Below are positions 35,884-44,070 of a stretch of 64,000 nt of DNA, in pieces. A program made the position numbers and the translations under genes. How positions within the stretch are numbered: the first letter of the stretch is position 1; each line of letters begins with the position of its first letter. This stretch comes from CAYPPG01 sp964412555 (GTDB lineage: Bacteria; Hinthialibacterota; Hinthialibacteria; Hinthialibacterales; Hinthialibacteraceae), in contig CAYPPG010000009.1 of the NCBI GenBank assembly GCA_964412555.1, positions 62,001 to 126,000 on the forward strand, in the 5' to 3' direction. The notes beneath the pieces are model-generated. The model was not told the origin of the DNA and made no database searches. It worked only from the letters and a program-made list of their open reading frames with translations.

Positions 35884-36131
35884 TTGTGCAAACAGAAGTC
35901 AGTTTTTATCCCTTGAAAACGGAAGCGGTGGGATTCGAAGTGAATAATTTTCTCGCACGACTTCAGGAATCCGATGTTTCCATCCAAACAGGTCCAATGA
36001 GTTCGAGGCTGACTGGGGAACTCACAGATGTATTTACAGCGTTGGCGGATGCCTTTTCCGCTGTTTCGGCTCATTCCCCGAGTGTTTTAATCTTGAAAGT
36101 CTCCAACGCCTGTCCGACAGAATCCGAGTAG
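35880..36131 (+). CDS. YkoF/MTH1187-like thiamine-binding-type protein
   Basis: 83 residues forming one ferredoxin-like YkoF/DUF77 unit: IVQTEVSFYPLKTEAVGFEVNNFL, VSIQTGPMSSRLTGELTDVF, ALADAFSAV and SVLILKVSNACP. Family members bind thiamine or hydroxymethylpyrimidine, often as tetramers of single units. It overlaps the methyltransferase gene by 4 bases (ATGA). A Thi4-type thiazole synthase is present at 57 kb in the same window, but the two loci are far apart and any link is only metabolic. Confidence 0.78.
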   Translation: MIVQTEVSFYPLKTEAVGFEVNNFLARLQESDVSIQTGPMSSRLTGELTDVFTALADAFSAVSAHSPSVLILKVSNACPTESE

Positions 36132-36286
36132 CCTCCGAAAGATTCACATTGGAAGCAAATGTCCTCGCTAATTTTGCATACATTCTTCCCTCACCCATAT
36201 TGGATGTACAAGAGCAGATTGAGGCAAATAGGAAGACGATCCTTCAACCGCTTTTTGGCTGTCTAGAAAAAATAGTACATTCCCCA

Positions 36287-36315
36287 TTGCGTATATAAAG
36301 ATAATGTTATATAAT
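36287..36315 (+). promoter_or_regulatory. Sigma-70 promoter of the 61-residue Cys protein gene
   Basis: TTGCGT, 17 bases, TATAAT, ending 47 bases before the ATG at 36362, which itself follows GAAAGGAG. The spacing and hexamers match the other promoters of this region. Confidence 0.65.
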
Positions 36316-36361
36316 GAGAGTAGAAACAAATTATTTGATGCGAAGAGAAAGGAGAAGAACC

Positions 36362-36547
36362 ATGTTGGAGATGACTCAAGAACGAGACGTGGCCTTTGAA
36401 CCGCACAAACCCGCTCGCCCGATGGAAATTGTCGCAGACCAGAAAGGGGATCGATGGTTGTGTGATCAGGGAGTGGATCCGGAAAAGGATTTACAAACTC
36501 AAGGATGTTGGAATTGCGGTGAATTGGCTTTCAACAGAAATGATTGA
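36362..36547 (+). CDS. Small cysteine-containing protein of unknown function
   Basis: 61 residues from the ATG after GAAAGGAGAAGAACC. The C-terminal half has C34 and a C49-x2-C52 pair (RWLCDQGVDP, then QGCWNCGELAFNRND), which could bind a metal or form a redox pair. The N-terminus is acidic and polar. I do not recognise the family. It has its own promoter and is followed by a strong hairpin. Confidence 0.6.
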   Translation: MLEMTQERDVAFEPHKPARPMEIVADQKGDRWLCDQGVDPEKDLQTQGCWNCGELAFNRND

Positions 36548-36559
36548 AGTGGAACGTGA

Positions 36560-36595
36560 GGAAGGAGCGTCTTGATTCAAGAAGGCGCTCCTTCC
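36560..36595. terminator. Strong hairpin after the 61-residue gene
   Basis: GGAAGGAGCG...CGCTCCTTCC with an inner CTTGA/TCAAG extension forms a stem of about 15 bp. No T-run follows, so it may be an RNA-processing or stabilising hairpin rather than a classical terminator. Confidence 0.5.
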
Positions 36596-36657
36596 TACTA
36601 AACGTTGCGGGAAGGATTCTCTGAGAAAAGGACTGGAAACCGGGAAGGAGAAATATC

Positions 36658-36822
36658 ATGAAATCGAACTGGATACTATTACTCGGGATACTGATTGTTT
36701 TAGCCCTCTCCAGTGGTTGTGCCTCGATGGGAACAGGTCGGCAAACAGCACATGCTTTGCAGATGGATCAAGGTTCTCATATTGAGAGTACGGATCGATT
36801 TGTCGAGGAAATGATTTACTGA
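36658..36822 (+). CDS. Tiny lipoprotein (54 residues)
   Basis: The frame MKSNWILLLGILIVLALSSGC has a perfect lipoprotein signal with lipobox LSSGC (Cys21). It is followed by a 33-residue mature part (ASMGTGRQTAHALQMDQ and then SHIESTDRFVEEMIY). GGAAGGAG lies 8 bases before the ATG. Such small lipoproteins often accompany envelope-sensing kinases; a response regulator gene follows 80 bases on. Function unknown. Confidence 0.75.
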   Translation: MKSNWILLLGILIVLALSSGCASMGTGRQTAHALQMDQGSHIESTDRFVEEMIY

Positions 36823-36902
36823 TCTGCATTATAGAAGAACATCAGCCGTAATCATCTAGTTGTTCAGAGGGTAATTTCTTCCCTATGAGAAGGGGGATCG
36901 TT

Positions 36903-37334
36903 ATGAACGGTACAATCCTTGTGATCGAAGACAATGCCGACATGCAAGAATTTCTGAGGACATTATTGGAGGACAGCGGGTATCACGTATTTTCCGCACG
37001 AGAGTATGAAGAAGGATTGAGGCTTGCGAGAGAAGAAGAACCCGATCTGATCACCCTCGACTTGTTATTGCCCGCTAAAACGGGATTCAAATTGTATCGG
37101 GTATTTCGAACAGAGAAATCCTTGAAGAACATACCGATCATCGTGATTACAGGCTTTGCCGCACCGGCTTATCCCCGCCTGCATGTGAGAAAGTTTTTTG
37201 ATGAAGAGCGAGCCGTACGTAAACCGGAAGCATTTTTTGAAAAACCGGTGGATGAGGAGGCGCTTCTTGCTGCAATCCGAACACATATCGGAACAGAGCA
37301 CTATTCTCCCTCTTTTTCCGATTCAACCGCTTAA
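36903..37334 (+). CDS. Single-domain response regulator (receiver only)
   Basis: 143 residues: acidic pair E9-D10, phospho-acceptor Asp53 (LITLDLLLPAKTG), Thr in IIVITGF and Lys in FEKPVDEEALLAAIRTH. There is an insertion around RLHVRKFFDEERAVRKPE, so the alpha4-beta5 face is longer than usual. No output domain is present, as in CheY or phosphorelay receivers. The ATG follows GAGAAGGGGG. The kinase gene follows immediately. Confidence 0.9.
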   Translation: MNGTILVIEDNADMQEFLRTLLEDSGYHVFSAREYEEGLRLAREEEPDLITLDLLLPAKTGFKLYRVFRTEKSLKNIPIIVITGFAAPAYPRLHVRKFFDEERAVRKPEAFFEKPVDEEALLAAIRTHIGTEHYSPSFSDSTA

Positions 37335-37368
37335 TTTGGGAAAAGAAGGGAAAGAAAAAAAGGCATTT

Positions 37369-38424
37369 GTGGCTTGCTCACAATTGTTTGATGCCGTCCC
37401 ATGTTTTCTATCCGTTCAGGACAAGAATTGCCGTATTGTCGAAGCCAACCGCCGGTTCAAGCAAGAGTTTGGCGAAAGCATTGGGGGGTATTGTTATCGT
37501 GTGTGTAAAAGCCGGGAAGAACCTTGCAGTCACTGTCCCGTTGCAAAAACGTTCGGGGATGGCCATGTTCATTCCAGCGAAGAAGAAATGCGGACAATGA
37601 AGGGAGAAACAAGAAACTACATTGTCTATACGGCTCCGATTACGGATGCAGGGGGGATGGTCACTGAGGTGATCAAGATGTCTACGGACATTACAGAGGT
37701 AAAAGAACTGGAACGGCATTTGGTTTCTTTAGGGGAAATGGTGGCTTCGGTCAGCCATAACATGAAAGATATTCTTGGAGGGATGTCCGGTGGTTTGTAT
37801 ATCTCCAAATCGGGATTGAATCGTACCAATCCCGAACGAATCCGGAACGGATTGGAGATGGTCGAAAAAAACATGCACAGGCTTTCCGGTCAAGTGCGGG
37901 ATATTTTGTTTTATACCAAAAAACGAGTTCCCGAACGAGTGAGGCTTTCTCCGAAAAAGCTTCTCGAAGATGTGACAAAAAGTTTCCAGGAAAGCGCCCA
38001 TGCCCAAGGAATTGAAATTAAACAGGATATACGCGTTCGTCCGGCTCATTTTTACGCTGATCCGACTCCCCTTCATCTCGCCTTAAGCAATCTTGTCGCC
38101 AACGCAATTGATGCTTGCAAAGAAGATCGGCAAAAAACTGATCACTGGGTAACATTGCATGTAAATTCAGAGGAGAATGAAGTCAGATTCGCAGTATCCG
38201 ACAACGGCTGCGGAATGTCCAGCGAAGTGAAATCACATATTTTTGAGCGATTCTTCTCGACAAAAGGGGTGGAAGGAACCGGAATTGGTCTTTTGGTGGT
38301 TCAGAAAATCGTTCAGGAACATGGAGGAACCATCTCTTTCCAATCCGAATGGGGAAAAGGTTCCACGTTCATGTTGCATTTCCCTTTCCCTCTGAATCCG
38401 CTTGCGGAAGAAAAAATCTTCTGA
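37369..38424 (+). CDS. PAS sensor kinase with a non-standard H-box
   Basis: About 351 residues from the GTG at 37369 (AAAGG upstream); the frame is open further back, overlapping the receiver gene, and a TTG at 37336 is an alternative. The PAS domain holds a cysteine cluster CYRVCKSREEPCSHCPVAKT seen in redox-related PAS domains. The dimerisation helix reads SVSHNMKDILGGMSGGLYI in place of HE-x-R-x-P-L; similar 'H-x-x-K-x-x-L-x-G-x-x-G-G' boxes occur in deltaproteobacterial kinases. The HATPase domain is intact (VSDNGCGMS, GTGIGLLVVQKIVQEHGG). It is paired with the receiver protein just upstream. Confidence 0.88.
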   Translation: MACSQLFDAVPCFLSVQDKNCRIVEANRRFKQEFGESIGGYCYRVCKSREEPCSHCPVAKTFGDGHVHSSEEEMRTMKGETRNYIVYTAPITDAGGMVTEVIKMSTDITEVKELERHLVSLGEMVASVSHNMKDILGGMSGGLYISKSGLNRTNPERIRNGLEMVEKNMHRLSGQVRDILFYTKKRVPERVRLSPKKLLEDVTKSFQESAHAQGIEIKQDIRVRPAHFYADPTPLHLALSNLVANAIDACKEDRQKTDHWVTLHVNSEENEVRFAVSDNGCGMSSEVKSHIFERFFSTKGVEGTGIGLLVVQKIVQEHGGTISFQSEWGKGSTFMLHFPFPLNPLAEEKIF

Positions 38425-38512
38425 GATATTCATGGTTGTTTTCCTTTCATAAGATTTGTACTATTCCAGAACAAAAAATCCAAAGATTTTTCTTCCCACT
38501 TGATGCCGGATT

Positions 38513-39106
38513 TCACTTCATCGAATTCTGAAACCGTGTCTCTCCGCCTGTGCAAACGATATCCCCGGAACTGTACAAACCGTTGCTTGGTTGGTAGATC
38601 ACTCCTCCATCCTGGGAAATGATTTGGCGAGACCGCAATTCAACGTTTAGTCCTCCGTCTCGGTCTCGATCCGGACCTAAACTGCAGAGAACCCATACTT
38701 TAAATTGTTGGTCTGGCAACCAATATTCATAATTCCGATACATGTAGAAAAATCTAACCATGTCTGCTTTGGTTTTCCCCCCTCCCAAAAGAGTCAAGAA
38801 GGGATCATGCAAGTCAACACTTTGAATATAGGGAATGGGGGTAGTCAATGGAATCAATCGATACGCGATTGAGTGCCGTAACGGTTCGGGAAATTTATAT
38901 TCACCCTCGTATAGAGGATAGTGATTATAATCTATAAAATACGATTCCAACGCAACTTGTAAATTTCGAAAATCTCCACCGACCCGAGCTATTTTCGCTC
39001 GAATTTGCGCTTGGAGAAAATTGGGAACAGCGATGGCAGCCAAAATACCGATAATGGCCACCACAATGAGCAACTCTATAATTGTAAAAGATCGGAGCGA
39101 TTCCAT
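38513..39106 (-). CDS. Type II secretion-like pseudopilin (GspG-type N-terminus) with Ser at -1
   Basis: 197 residues from the internal ATG at 39106, where the prepilin leader begins: MESLRS|FTIIELLIVVAIIGILAA. The N-methylation/prepilin helix and FLQAQIRAKIARVGGDFRNL match pseudopilins common in Planctomycetes/Hydrogenedentes-like genomes. The residue before the cleavage site is Ser rather than the nearly invariant Gly, while Phe+1 and Glu+5 are present. The C-terminal domain is globular (SLGPDRDRDGGLN resembles the Asp-rich Ca loop of GspG). No other secretion gene is adjacent. Confidence 0.85.
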   Translation of the reverse strand: MESLRSFTIIELLIVVAIIGILAAIAVPNFLQAQIRAKIARVGGDFRNLQVALESYFIDYNHYPLYEGEYKFPEPLRHSIAYRLIPLTTPIPYIQSVDLHDPFLTLLGGGKTKADMVRFFYMYRNYEYWLPDQQFKVWVLCSLGPDRDRDGGLNVELRSRQIISQDGGVIYQPSNGLYSSGDIVCTGGETRFQNSMK

Positions 39107-39443
39107 GATGACTCTGTTTTGATATTGACACATCAGGGTTAATGATAACACGATTCAATAAAACGTGTTATTATTAAGTCTAGATGAAGTAGAGTTTGTG
39201 TCAATACTCCTCAACACTTATTTTCTTGACCACTTAAGTCTGATCAATTGATCATGGATCATGGATCATCTGAAGGTGAATTCAGTGGGATTTGAACAAT
39301 CCATTCGAAGCAAACCATAGGAAATCCACGATTAAAATTTGATTTTGTTTATTTCCTCCCTTGCTTATATAAATATATCATGATATAATGATTATCCAAT
39401 ATATCGATCTGTCAAATCCTAAAAAAAGGAGGGAGAAGAACCT
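39107..39443. other. Divergent intergenic region between pseudopilin and DsrE genes
   Basis: About 335 AT-rich bases. It contains overlapping GATCATG direct repeats near 39250-39275 and the DsrE promoter at 39361-39389. No gene is seen. Confidence 0.6.
39361..39389 (+). promoter_or_regulatory. Sigma-70 promoter of the DsrE-TusA-Hdr/Qmo operon with embedded palindrome
   Basis: TTGCTT, 17 bases, TATAAT, ending 54 bases before the DsrE ATG. The 12-base palindrome ATATCATGATAT (39375-39386) overlaps spacer and -10. Ten bases of it (ATCATGATAT) recur at 46483-46492, just upstream of the TauE-type gene. It is a candidate operator for the ArsR regulator encoded at 46.8 kb. Confidence 0.65.
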
Positions 39444-39806
39444 ATGGCGAAAAAAATGTTGGTCTTTTGTGGATCGGACGATCCCAAGAAAGCATTTCCC
39501 CCGTTTATGCTCGGGGCGGGAGCGCTGGCAGTGGATATGGAGTTGACGATGTTTTTCACGTTGGACGGGCTGAACATCATACGCAAAGGGGGAGCGGAGA
39601 AAATTCAGCTTCCCGGAGCTCCTAAGACGCTGCCTGAATTTCTTCAAATTGCACAAGAAGCCGGAGCGAAAATGATTGCCTGTTCCGCCGCTTTTCCGAT
39701 CGTGGGCATCAGTGAGAGTGATCTGATCGAGGGAGTCGAATGCGGAGGTGTCGCGACGTTCGTGAGCGATGCAGAAGAATCGGATGTAGTATTGACTTTT
39801 TGTTAG
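39444..39806 (+). CDS. DsrE-family sulfur-handling protein
   Basis: 120 residues after GGAGGGAG. The pattern KKMLVFCGSDDPKKAFPPFMLGAGAL, MELTMFFTLDGLNIIRKGG, and AGAKMIACSAAFPIVGI fits the DsrE/DsrF/peroxiredoxin-like fold. Cys80 in MIACSAA is at the place of the sulfur-accepting Cys in this fold; Cys9, Cys98 and the C-terminal Cys are additional. Such proteins hand persulfide sulfur to or from TusA. It is the first gene of a tightly packed operon with TusA and Hdr/Qmo-like subunits. Confidence 0.88.
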   Translation: MAKKMLVFCGSDDPKKAFPPFMLGAGALAVDMELTMFFTLDGLNIIRKGGAEKIQLPGAPKTLPEFLQIAQEAGAKMIACSAAFPIVGISESDLIEGVECGGVATFVSDAEESDVVLTFC

Positions 39807-39860
39807 AGAAAAGAAGACTGAAAACATTTTTAGAAAATTATTAAAGAAGGAGATAGAATC

Positions 39861-40115
39861 ATGCCACAAGTTGACTTGCAAGCTATCGATGTGAACAAAG
39901 TAGTTGATGCACGAGGTTCGGCCTGTCCTGGACCGCTTCTCGAAGCGAAAAAAGCGATGGGGAGTGTATCGGTTGGACAGACCATCGAGGTAATGTCCGG
40001 TGATCCTTCTACGAAAAACGATTTGCCGAAGTGGGCGGCAAAAGTAGGTCATGAGTTTGTCGGCATTATCGATGGGGAAGGATATGACCGTATTTTCATC
40101 ACTCGGGGGAAATAG
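39861..40115 (+). CDS. tusA: TusA-family sulfur carrier
   Basis: 84 residues with the hallmark DARGSACPGPLLEAKKAM, where Cys22 carries persulfide, then GQTIEVMSGDPSTKNDLPKW and FITRGK at the end. TusA moves sulfur between sulfurtransferases and, in dissimilatory organisms, feeds Dsr or sHdr pathways. It lies between DsrE and MvhD-like genes, which favours a dissimilatory or redox role over tRNA thiolation. A clear GAAGGAG precedes the start. Confidence 0.93.
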   Translation: MPQVDLQAIDVNKVVDARGSACPGPLLEAKKAMGSVSVGQTIEVMSGDPSTKNDLPKWAAKVGHEFVGIIDGEGYDRIFITRGK

Positions 40116-40163
40116 GATTCGTGCTTACCCGGTAAAAGAACAAAGAAAGCGAGTGGTATTGTG

Positions 40164-40580
40164 ATGGAGCAGGGAATGGAAACGCCGACTATATTGATTC
40201 TCGCAACGGAGACGTGTGCCTATCCAGGGGCGGACAATGTCGGGCAAATCCACGCCGAGTATCCAACAAATGCCTTCATCATTCGGGTGCCGGCTCCCGT
40301 GATCTTCCCGGAAGAGTTTTATTTACACTGTTTCCGGAAGGGAATTCAAGGGATTATCGTCATGAGTTGTGGTCATGAGTGTCCTTATGAAGGAGCCTAT
40401 TCACGGTTGGCGGAACGAATCGGCAACGTGCATCAGATGATGAAGGAAGAAGATATTGACCCGAAACGGTTGAGGCTATGTGCGATTTGTACCGTGTGTT
40501 CGCGTGCTTTTTTAAAAGAGGTTCATCAAATGGATGAAGAATTATCCCAACTTTCTTTTTCTTTGTTGGCCGCGACGTAA
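40164..40580 (+). CDS. MvhD-like (methyl-viologen-reducing hydrogenase delta) iron-sulfur protein
   Basis: 138 residues from ATG at 40164 (a GTG stands one codon earlier). The pattern TETCAYPGADNVGQIHAEYP, IIRVPAPVIFPEEFYLHCFRKG, IIVMSCGHECPYEGAYSRLAERI, and RLRLCAICTVCSRAFLKEV matches MvhD/FrhD-like domains that bind a [2Fe-2S] cluster and link HdrA to its electron partner. In QmoB of sulfate reducers a domain of this kind is fused to the C-terminus; here it is a free subunit. Position between TusA and the first HdrA-like gene supports a role as the complex's electron entry or exit piece. Confidence 0.82.
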   Translation: MEQGMETPTILILATETCAYPGADNVGQIHAEYPTNAFIIRVPAPVIFPEEFYLHCFRKGIQGIIVMSCGHECPYEGAYSRLAERIGNVHQMMKEEDIDPKRLRLCAICTVCSRAFLKEVHQMDEELSQLSFSLLAAT

Positions 40581-40654
40581 ATGTTGGCGGAAATCATAGA
40601 CTGGAATGAATCTCATCAAACGTGAATTGCTGAACAAGAGAAAGTGGGAGAACT

Positions 40655-42016
40655 ATGAACGCTAAAGAACGATCGACGGATGTATTGGTAATCGGTGGAG
40701 GCATTGCCGGTTTACAAGCGGCGCTTGATTTGGCGGATCAAGGTTTTCAAGTTCTTATCGTAGAAAAGGAACCCAGCATTGGGGGAAAAATGATCGGATT
40801 GAGTAAGGTTTTCCCCACACTGGATTGTTCCAGCTGCATATGCACACCCCGCATGGCCGCCGCCGCTCATCATGAAAATATTACTATTCTGACATATGCG
40901 GAGGTCAACGAGGTTGAGCGCAGGAATGGTTCGTTTACCGCTTCTGTGACTCAGCACTCCCGTTATGTCAAGGAAGCGGATTGTACAGGCTGCCGTCTCT
41001 GTGAATATGCCTGCCCCATCGATCTCCCCGACGAGTTTGATGGAGATCTTGGTGTGAGAAAAGCGATCTATGTCCCTTTTTCCAATGCCATTCCGCAAGT
41101 GGCACTCATTGACATCGATAACTGTATTCTTTGTGGTCTTTGTGAAAAAGCCTGTCCTACAAAAGCAGTCGATTTTCTGCAGGAACCGGAAACAATAACT
41201 GTTCATGCAGGTACGATCATTGTTGCCACCGGCTATCGGCTTACAAACATTGACGCAAAAAAAGAATATGGCGGAGGGCAATTGCGTAATGTTTTGAGTC
41301 CTTTGCAAGTGGAACGGTTGCTGGCTCCTCATGGTCCTTACGGGAGAGTGTTGCGTCCTTCTGATGGGAAAATTCCCGATTCAGTGGCCTATGTGCAATG
41401 TGCCGGGTCACGGGATCTCAGTCTGGGAGTGCCGTATTGTTCCCGTGTATGCTGCATGTATGCCATCAAACAGGCGATGCTCCTCTCTGGCGCCTTACCC
41501 ATGGTGGAGGTGACGATTTACTACATGGATATTCGCGCATTTGGAAAAGGATTCGAGGAGTTTTATCAAAACGCAAAGGCCATGGGGATCGAGTTTGTGA
41601 AAGCCAAAGTGGCCAAAATCACGCAGGACGAAGAGGAAAATCCGATTGTACGAATCGAAGTGATGGAGGAAGACGGCCGTGTGGAGGAACGGAAACACGA
41701 TATGGTGGTTTTGTCTCTCGGGATGCTGCCGGCTTTGAGTGGAGCGGAAAAACTTCCTTTACAAGCCGCGGAGGATGGATTTGTTCGTTCTCCTTATGCC
41801 AAAGTGGCGCCTTGCCGCACGGAAGAAGAGGGAATCTTTGTCGCGGGGACGGCTTCGGGTCCAAAAGATATTCCGGATTCTATTGTAGAAGCTGGCGCGG
41901 CAGCGATGGAAGCGTCTGTTTATTTATATCAACACGGCTATCAAAGGAATGAATCGAGTGGAAAAGAAGACGAAACTGCGCGCGAAGCGGCCTTATCCGT
42001 ACCGCAGGAAGTATGA
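40655..42016 (+). CDS. HdrA/QmoA-like flavoprotein with inserted dicluster ferredoxin
   Basis: 453 residues. FAD-binding Rossmann motif DVLVIGGGIAGLQAALDL; cysteine motif PTLDCSSCICTPRM (C58, C61, C63); an inserted ferredoxin with two complete [4Fe-4S] motifs (C110-C113-C116-C120 and C157-C160-C163-C167); VAYVQCAGSRD and PYCSRVCCMYAIKQA; and GIFVAGTASGPKDIPDSI for the FAD C-terminal contact. It lacks the N-terminal CHCGG segment and C-terminal ferredoxin of full HdrA, which suggests a QmoA-like role. It overlaps the next gene by 4 bases. It probably passes electrons between the soluble partners and the QmoC-like membrane subunit. Confidence 0.9.
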   Translation: MNAKERSTDVLVIGGGIAGLQAALDLADQGFQVLIVEKEPSIGGKMIGLSKVFPTLDCSSCICTPRMAAAAHHENITILTYAEVNEVERRNGSFTASVTQHSRYVKEADCTGCRLCEYACPIDLPDEFDGDLGVRKAIYVPFSNAIPQVALIDIDNCILCGLCEKACPTKAVDFLQEPETITVHAGTIIVATGYRLTNIDAKKEYGGGQLRNVLSPLQVERLLAPHGPYGRVLRPSDGKIPDSVAYVQCAGSRDLSLGVPYCSRVCCMYAIKQAMLLSGALPMVEVTIYYMDIRAFGKGFEEFYQNAKAMGIEFVKAKVAKITQDEEENPIVRIEVMEEDGRVEERKHDMVVLSLGMLPALSGAEKLPLQAAEDGFVRSPYAKVAPCRTEEEGIFVAGTASGPKDIPDSIVEAGAAAMEASVYLYQHGYQRNESSGKEDETAREAALSVPQEV

Positions 42017-44070
42017 GCACCATGCTGAAGCAAGGATATGAAATGATGGATCCACAAAAGAAAAACGGAGCTCGGATTGGAGTTTATGTCTGTCATTGCG
42101 GCGGGAATATTTCCGACGTCGTGGATGTAGAAAAAGTGGTGGAAGCTGTTGCTCACCTTCCGGATGTCGCCGTGGCTCGGCGTAACATGTTCATGTGCTC
42201 GGATCCTGGTCAGAATATGATCAGCGAGGATATTCGCAATGAAAACTTGAATCGTGTGGTCGTTGCTGCCTGTTCCCCGAGTCTTCATGAACTGACATTT
42301 CGGTTGACGTTGGCACGGTCGGGGCTGAATCCATATCTCTTTGAACATTGCAACATACGCGAACAGGTCAGTTGGGTGAGCAAATCGGATCCGGATGGAG
42401 CCACGAATAAAGCGATTCGATTGGTGGCGGCCGGAGTGGCAAAAGCCAGACGTTTGCTGCCTCTTGAGCCTATTCGAGTGGACGCGACGCAGCATGTCGT
42501 GGTGATCGGAGGGGGGATCAGCGGTCTTCGTAGTGCTCGGGATCTATCCCGCCGTGGATTGACAGTGACATTGCTCGAACGGTCTCCGTTTCTCGGTGGG
42601 CGCATGGCGCAGCTGGACTCTGTTTATCCCACGCAGGATCGTGCGCGTGATCTTCTTCAAACTCTTTTAACCGAGGTAACGCGAGATCCGGATATCACTG
42701 TCTATACTCTTGCCGAAGTAAACGATGTGTCCGGATACATTGGGAACTTTCAATTACATGTCTCTCTGCAGCCACGAGGGATCACAGAAGAATTTGATCC
42801 GCAACAGATTTCAACAGTAATGGACCGTTGTCCGGAAAGCACTCCGAACGAATTTGACTATGGATTGACCTCTCGAAAGGCCATTTATATGCCTTATCCC
42901 GATTGCTTTCCACCCTTCCCGGCGATCGACTGGAAAACATGCACTCAGTGTGGGGAATGTTACGAAGCGGTTCAGGGGAAGGGAATTGTACTGGATGCGT
43001 CTCCGCAAGAAATCGACATTCATGCCGGCGCCATTGTCCTTGCTACCGGTTTTGATACGTATGAACCGCATGAAGGTGAGTTCGGATATGCAGAACATTC
43101 GGAAGTTGTCACACTGCCCCAGTTTGTTCGTATGTTGGACACAGAGGGGCCGACGCAGGGCCGTTTGGAACTCAATGGAAATCCTGTAAAAAATGTTTGT
43201 ATGATCCATTGCGTAGGCAGCCGGCAAAGAGAAGGGATTCACCAACCCGGTCCGGATGGGCGGCTGAATGAATATTGTTCACGGGTGTGCTGTACCGCCA
43301 CTCTTCAGGCTGCCTTGGAAATTCGGGAGCGGTTTCCAAATGTCAATGTTTTCGATATCTATCAAGATATCCGAACATACGGGAGAGGGCATGAAGATTA
43401 TTACCAGGCGGCGTCGGAGAAAGGGGTTCTTTTTTTCCGTTATATGGCGGAAGAGCAGCCCCTTGTCATGAAATCAAATGGTACAAACGGTTCACCGCTT
43501 GCGGTGAAGGTAAAAGATACTTTGACGTTCGGAGAGGAAGTGGATATCCCGGCCGACCTGGTGGTGCTTGCCACCGGCATGGTGCCTCGCGACATCCATC
43601 ACTTGATTGAAATTCTCAAACTTCCAAGAAGTTCGGACAATTTCTTACAAGAGGTGCATCCAAAACTGCGCCCCGTCGAGTTGGCGGTGAATGGAATCCT
43701 TATTGCAGGAACATGCCAAGCGCCGATGGATATTACGGAGAGTTGTGCAGCTTCATCCGCGGCCGCTTCCAAATCTTCGATCATTTTGTCGAAGGGCTAT
43801 ATCGAACTCGATCCCTTTGTCGCTCGTGTGGATCCACAGCGATGTGAGGGCGAAGGCAAGTGTGTGGAAGAATGCAAGTTTACTCACGCAATTTCGATGG
43901 TCGAGAGAGAAGTGGATGGAAGGATGATAAAGCAAGCGGAGGTCAATCCCGCATTATGCCGAGGGTGTGGCATGTGTGTCGCTGTTTGCCCGCATCGAGC
44001 CATTCAAGTTGCGGGGTGGGAGTTGGATCAATTCGAATCAATGGTGGATGCGATTGCAGGAGAATTTTGA
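42013..44070 (+). CDS. HdrA/QmoB-like flavoprotein with degenerate inserted ferredoxin and C-terminal ferredoxin
   Basis: 685 residues. N-terminal HdrA segment GVYVCHCGGNISDVVDVE and VVVAACSPSLHE; FAD motif HVVVIGGGISGLRSARDL; YCSRVCCTATLQAALEI; FAD tail ILIAGTCQAPMDITESCAAS. The C-terminal ferredoxin has one complete motif (CRGCGMCVAVCPHRAI) and one with a Cys replaced (RCEGEGKCVEECKF). The inserted ferredoxin has decayed: only C273 remains of the first motif, the second keeps C310, C313 and C316 but has Val320, and the P-T-x-D-C-x-x-C motif reads PTQDRARDLL. It is thus complementary to the preceding protein. QmoB-like, without the fused MvhD domain. Confidence 0.9.
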   Translation: MSTMLKQGYEMMDPQKKNGARIGVYVCHCGGNISDVVDVEKVVEAVAHLPDVAVARRNMFMCSDPGQNMISEDIRNENLNRVVVAACSPSLHELTFRLTLARSGLNPYLFEHCNIREQVSWVSKSDPDGATNKAIRLVAAGVAKARRLLPLEPIRVDATQHVVVIGGGISGLRSARDLSRRGLTVTLLERSPFLGGRMAQLDSVYPTQDRARDLLQTLLTEVTRDPDITVYTLAEVNDVSGYIGNFQLHVSLQPRGITEEFDPQQISTVMDRCPESTPNEFDYGLTSRKAIYMPYPDCFPPFPAIDWKTCTQCGECYEAVQGKGIVLDASPQEIDIHAGAIVLATGFDTYEPHEGEFGYAEHSEVVTLPQFVRMLDTEGPTQGRLELNGNPVKNVCMIHCVGSRQREGIHQPGPDGRLNEYCSRVCCTATLQAALEIRERFPNVNVFDIYQDIRTYGRGHEDYYQAASEKGVLFFRYMAEEQPLVMKSNGTNGSPLAVKVKDTLTFGEEVDIPADLVVLATGMVPRDIHHLIEILKLPRSSDNFLQEVHPKLRPVELAVNGILIAGTCQAPMDITESCAASSAAASKSSIILSKGYIELDPFVARVDPQRCEGEGKCVEECKFTHAISMVEREVDGRMIKQAEVNPALCRGCGMCVAVCPHRAIQVAGWELDQFESMVDAIAGEF

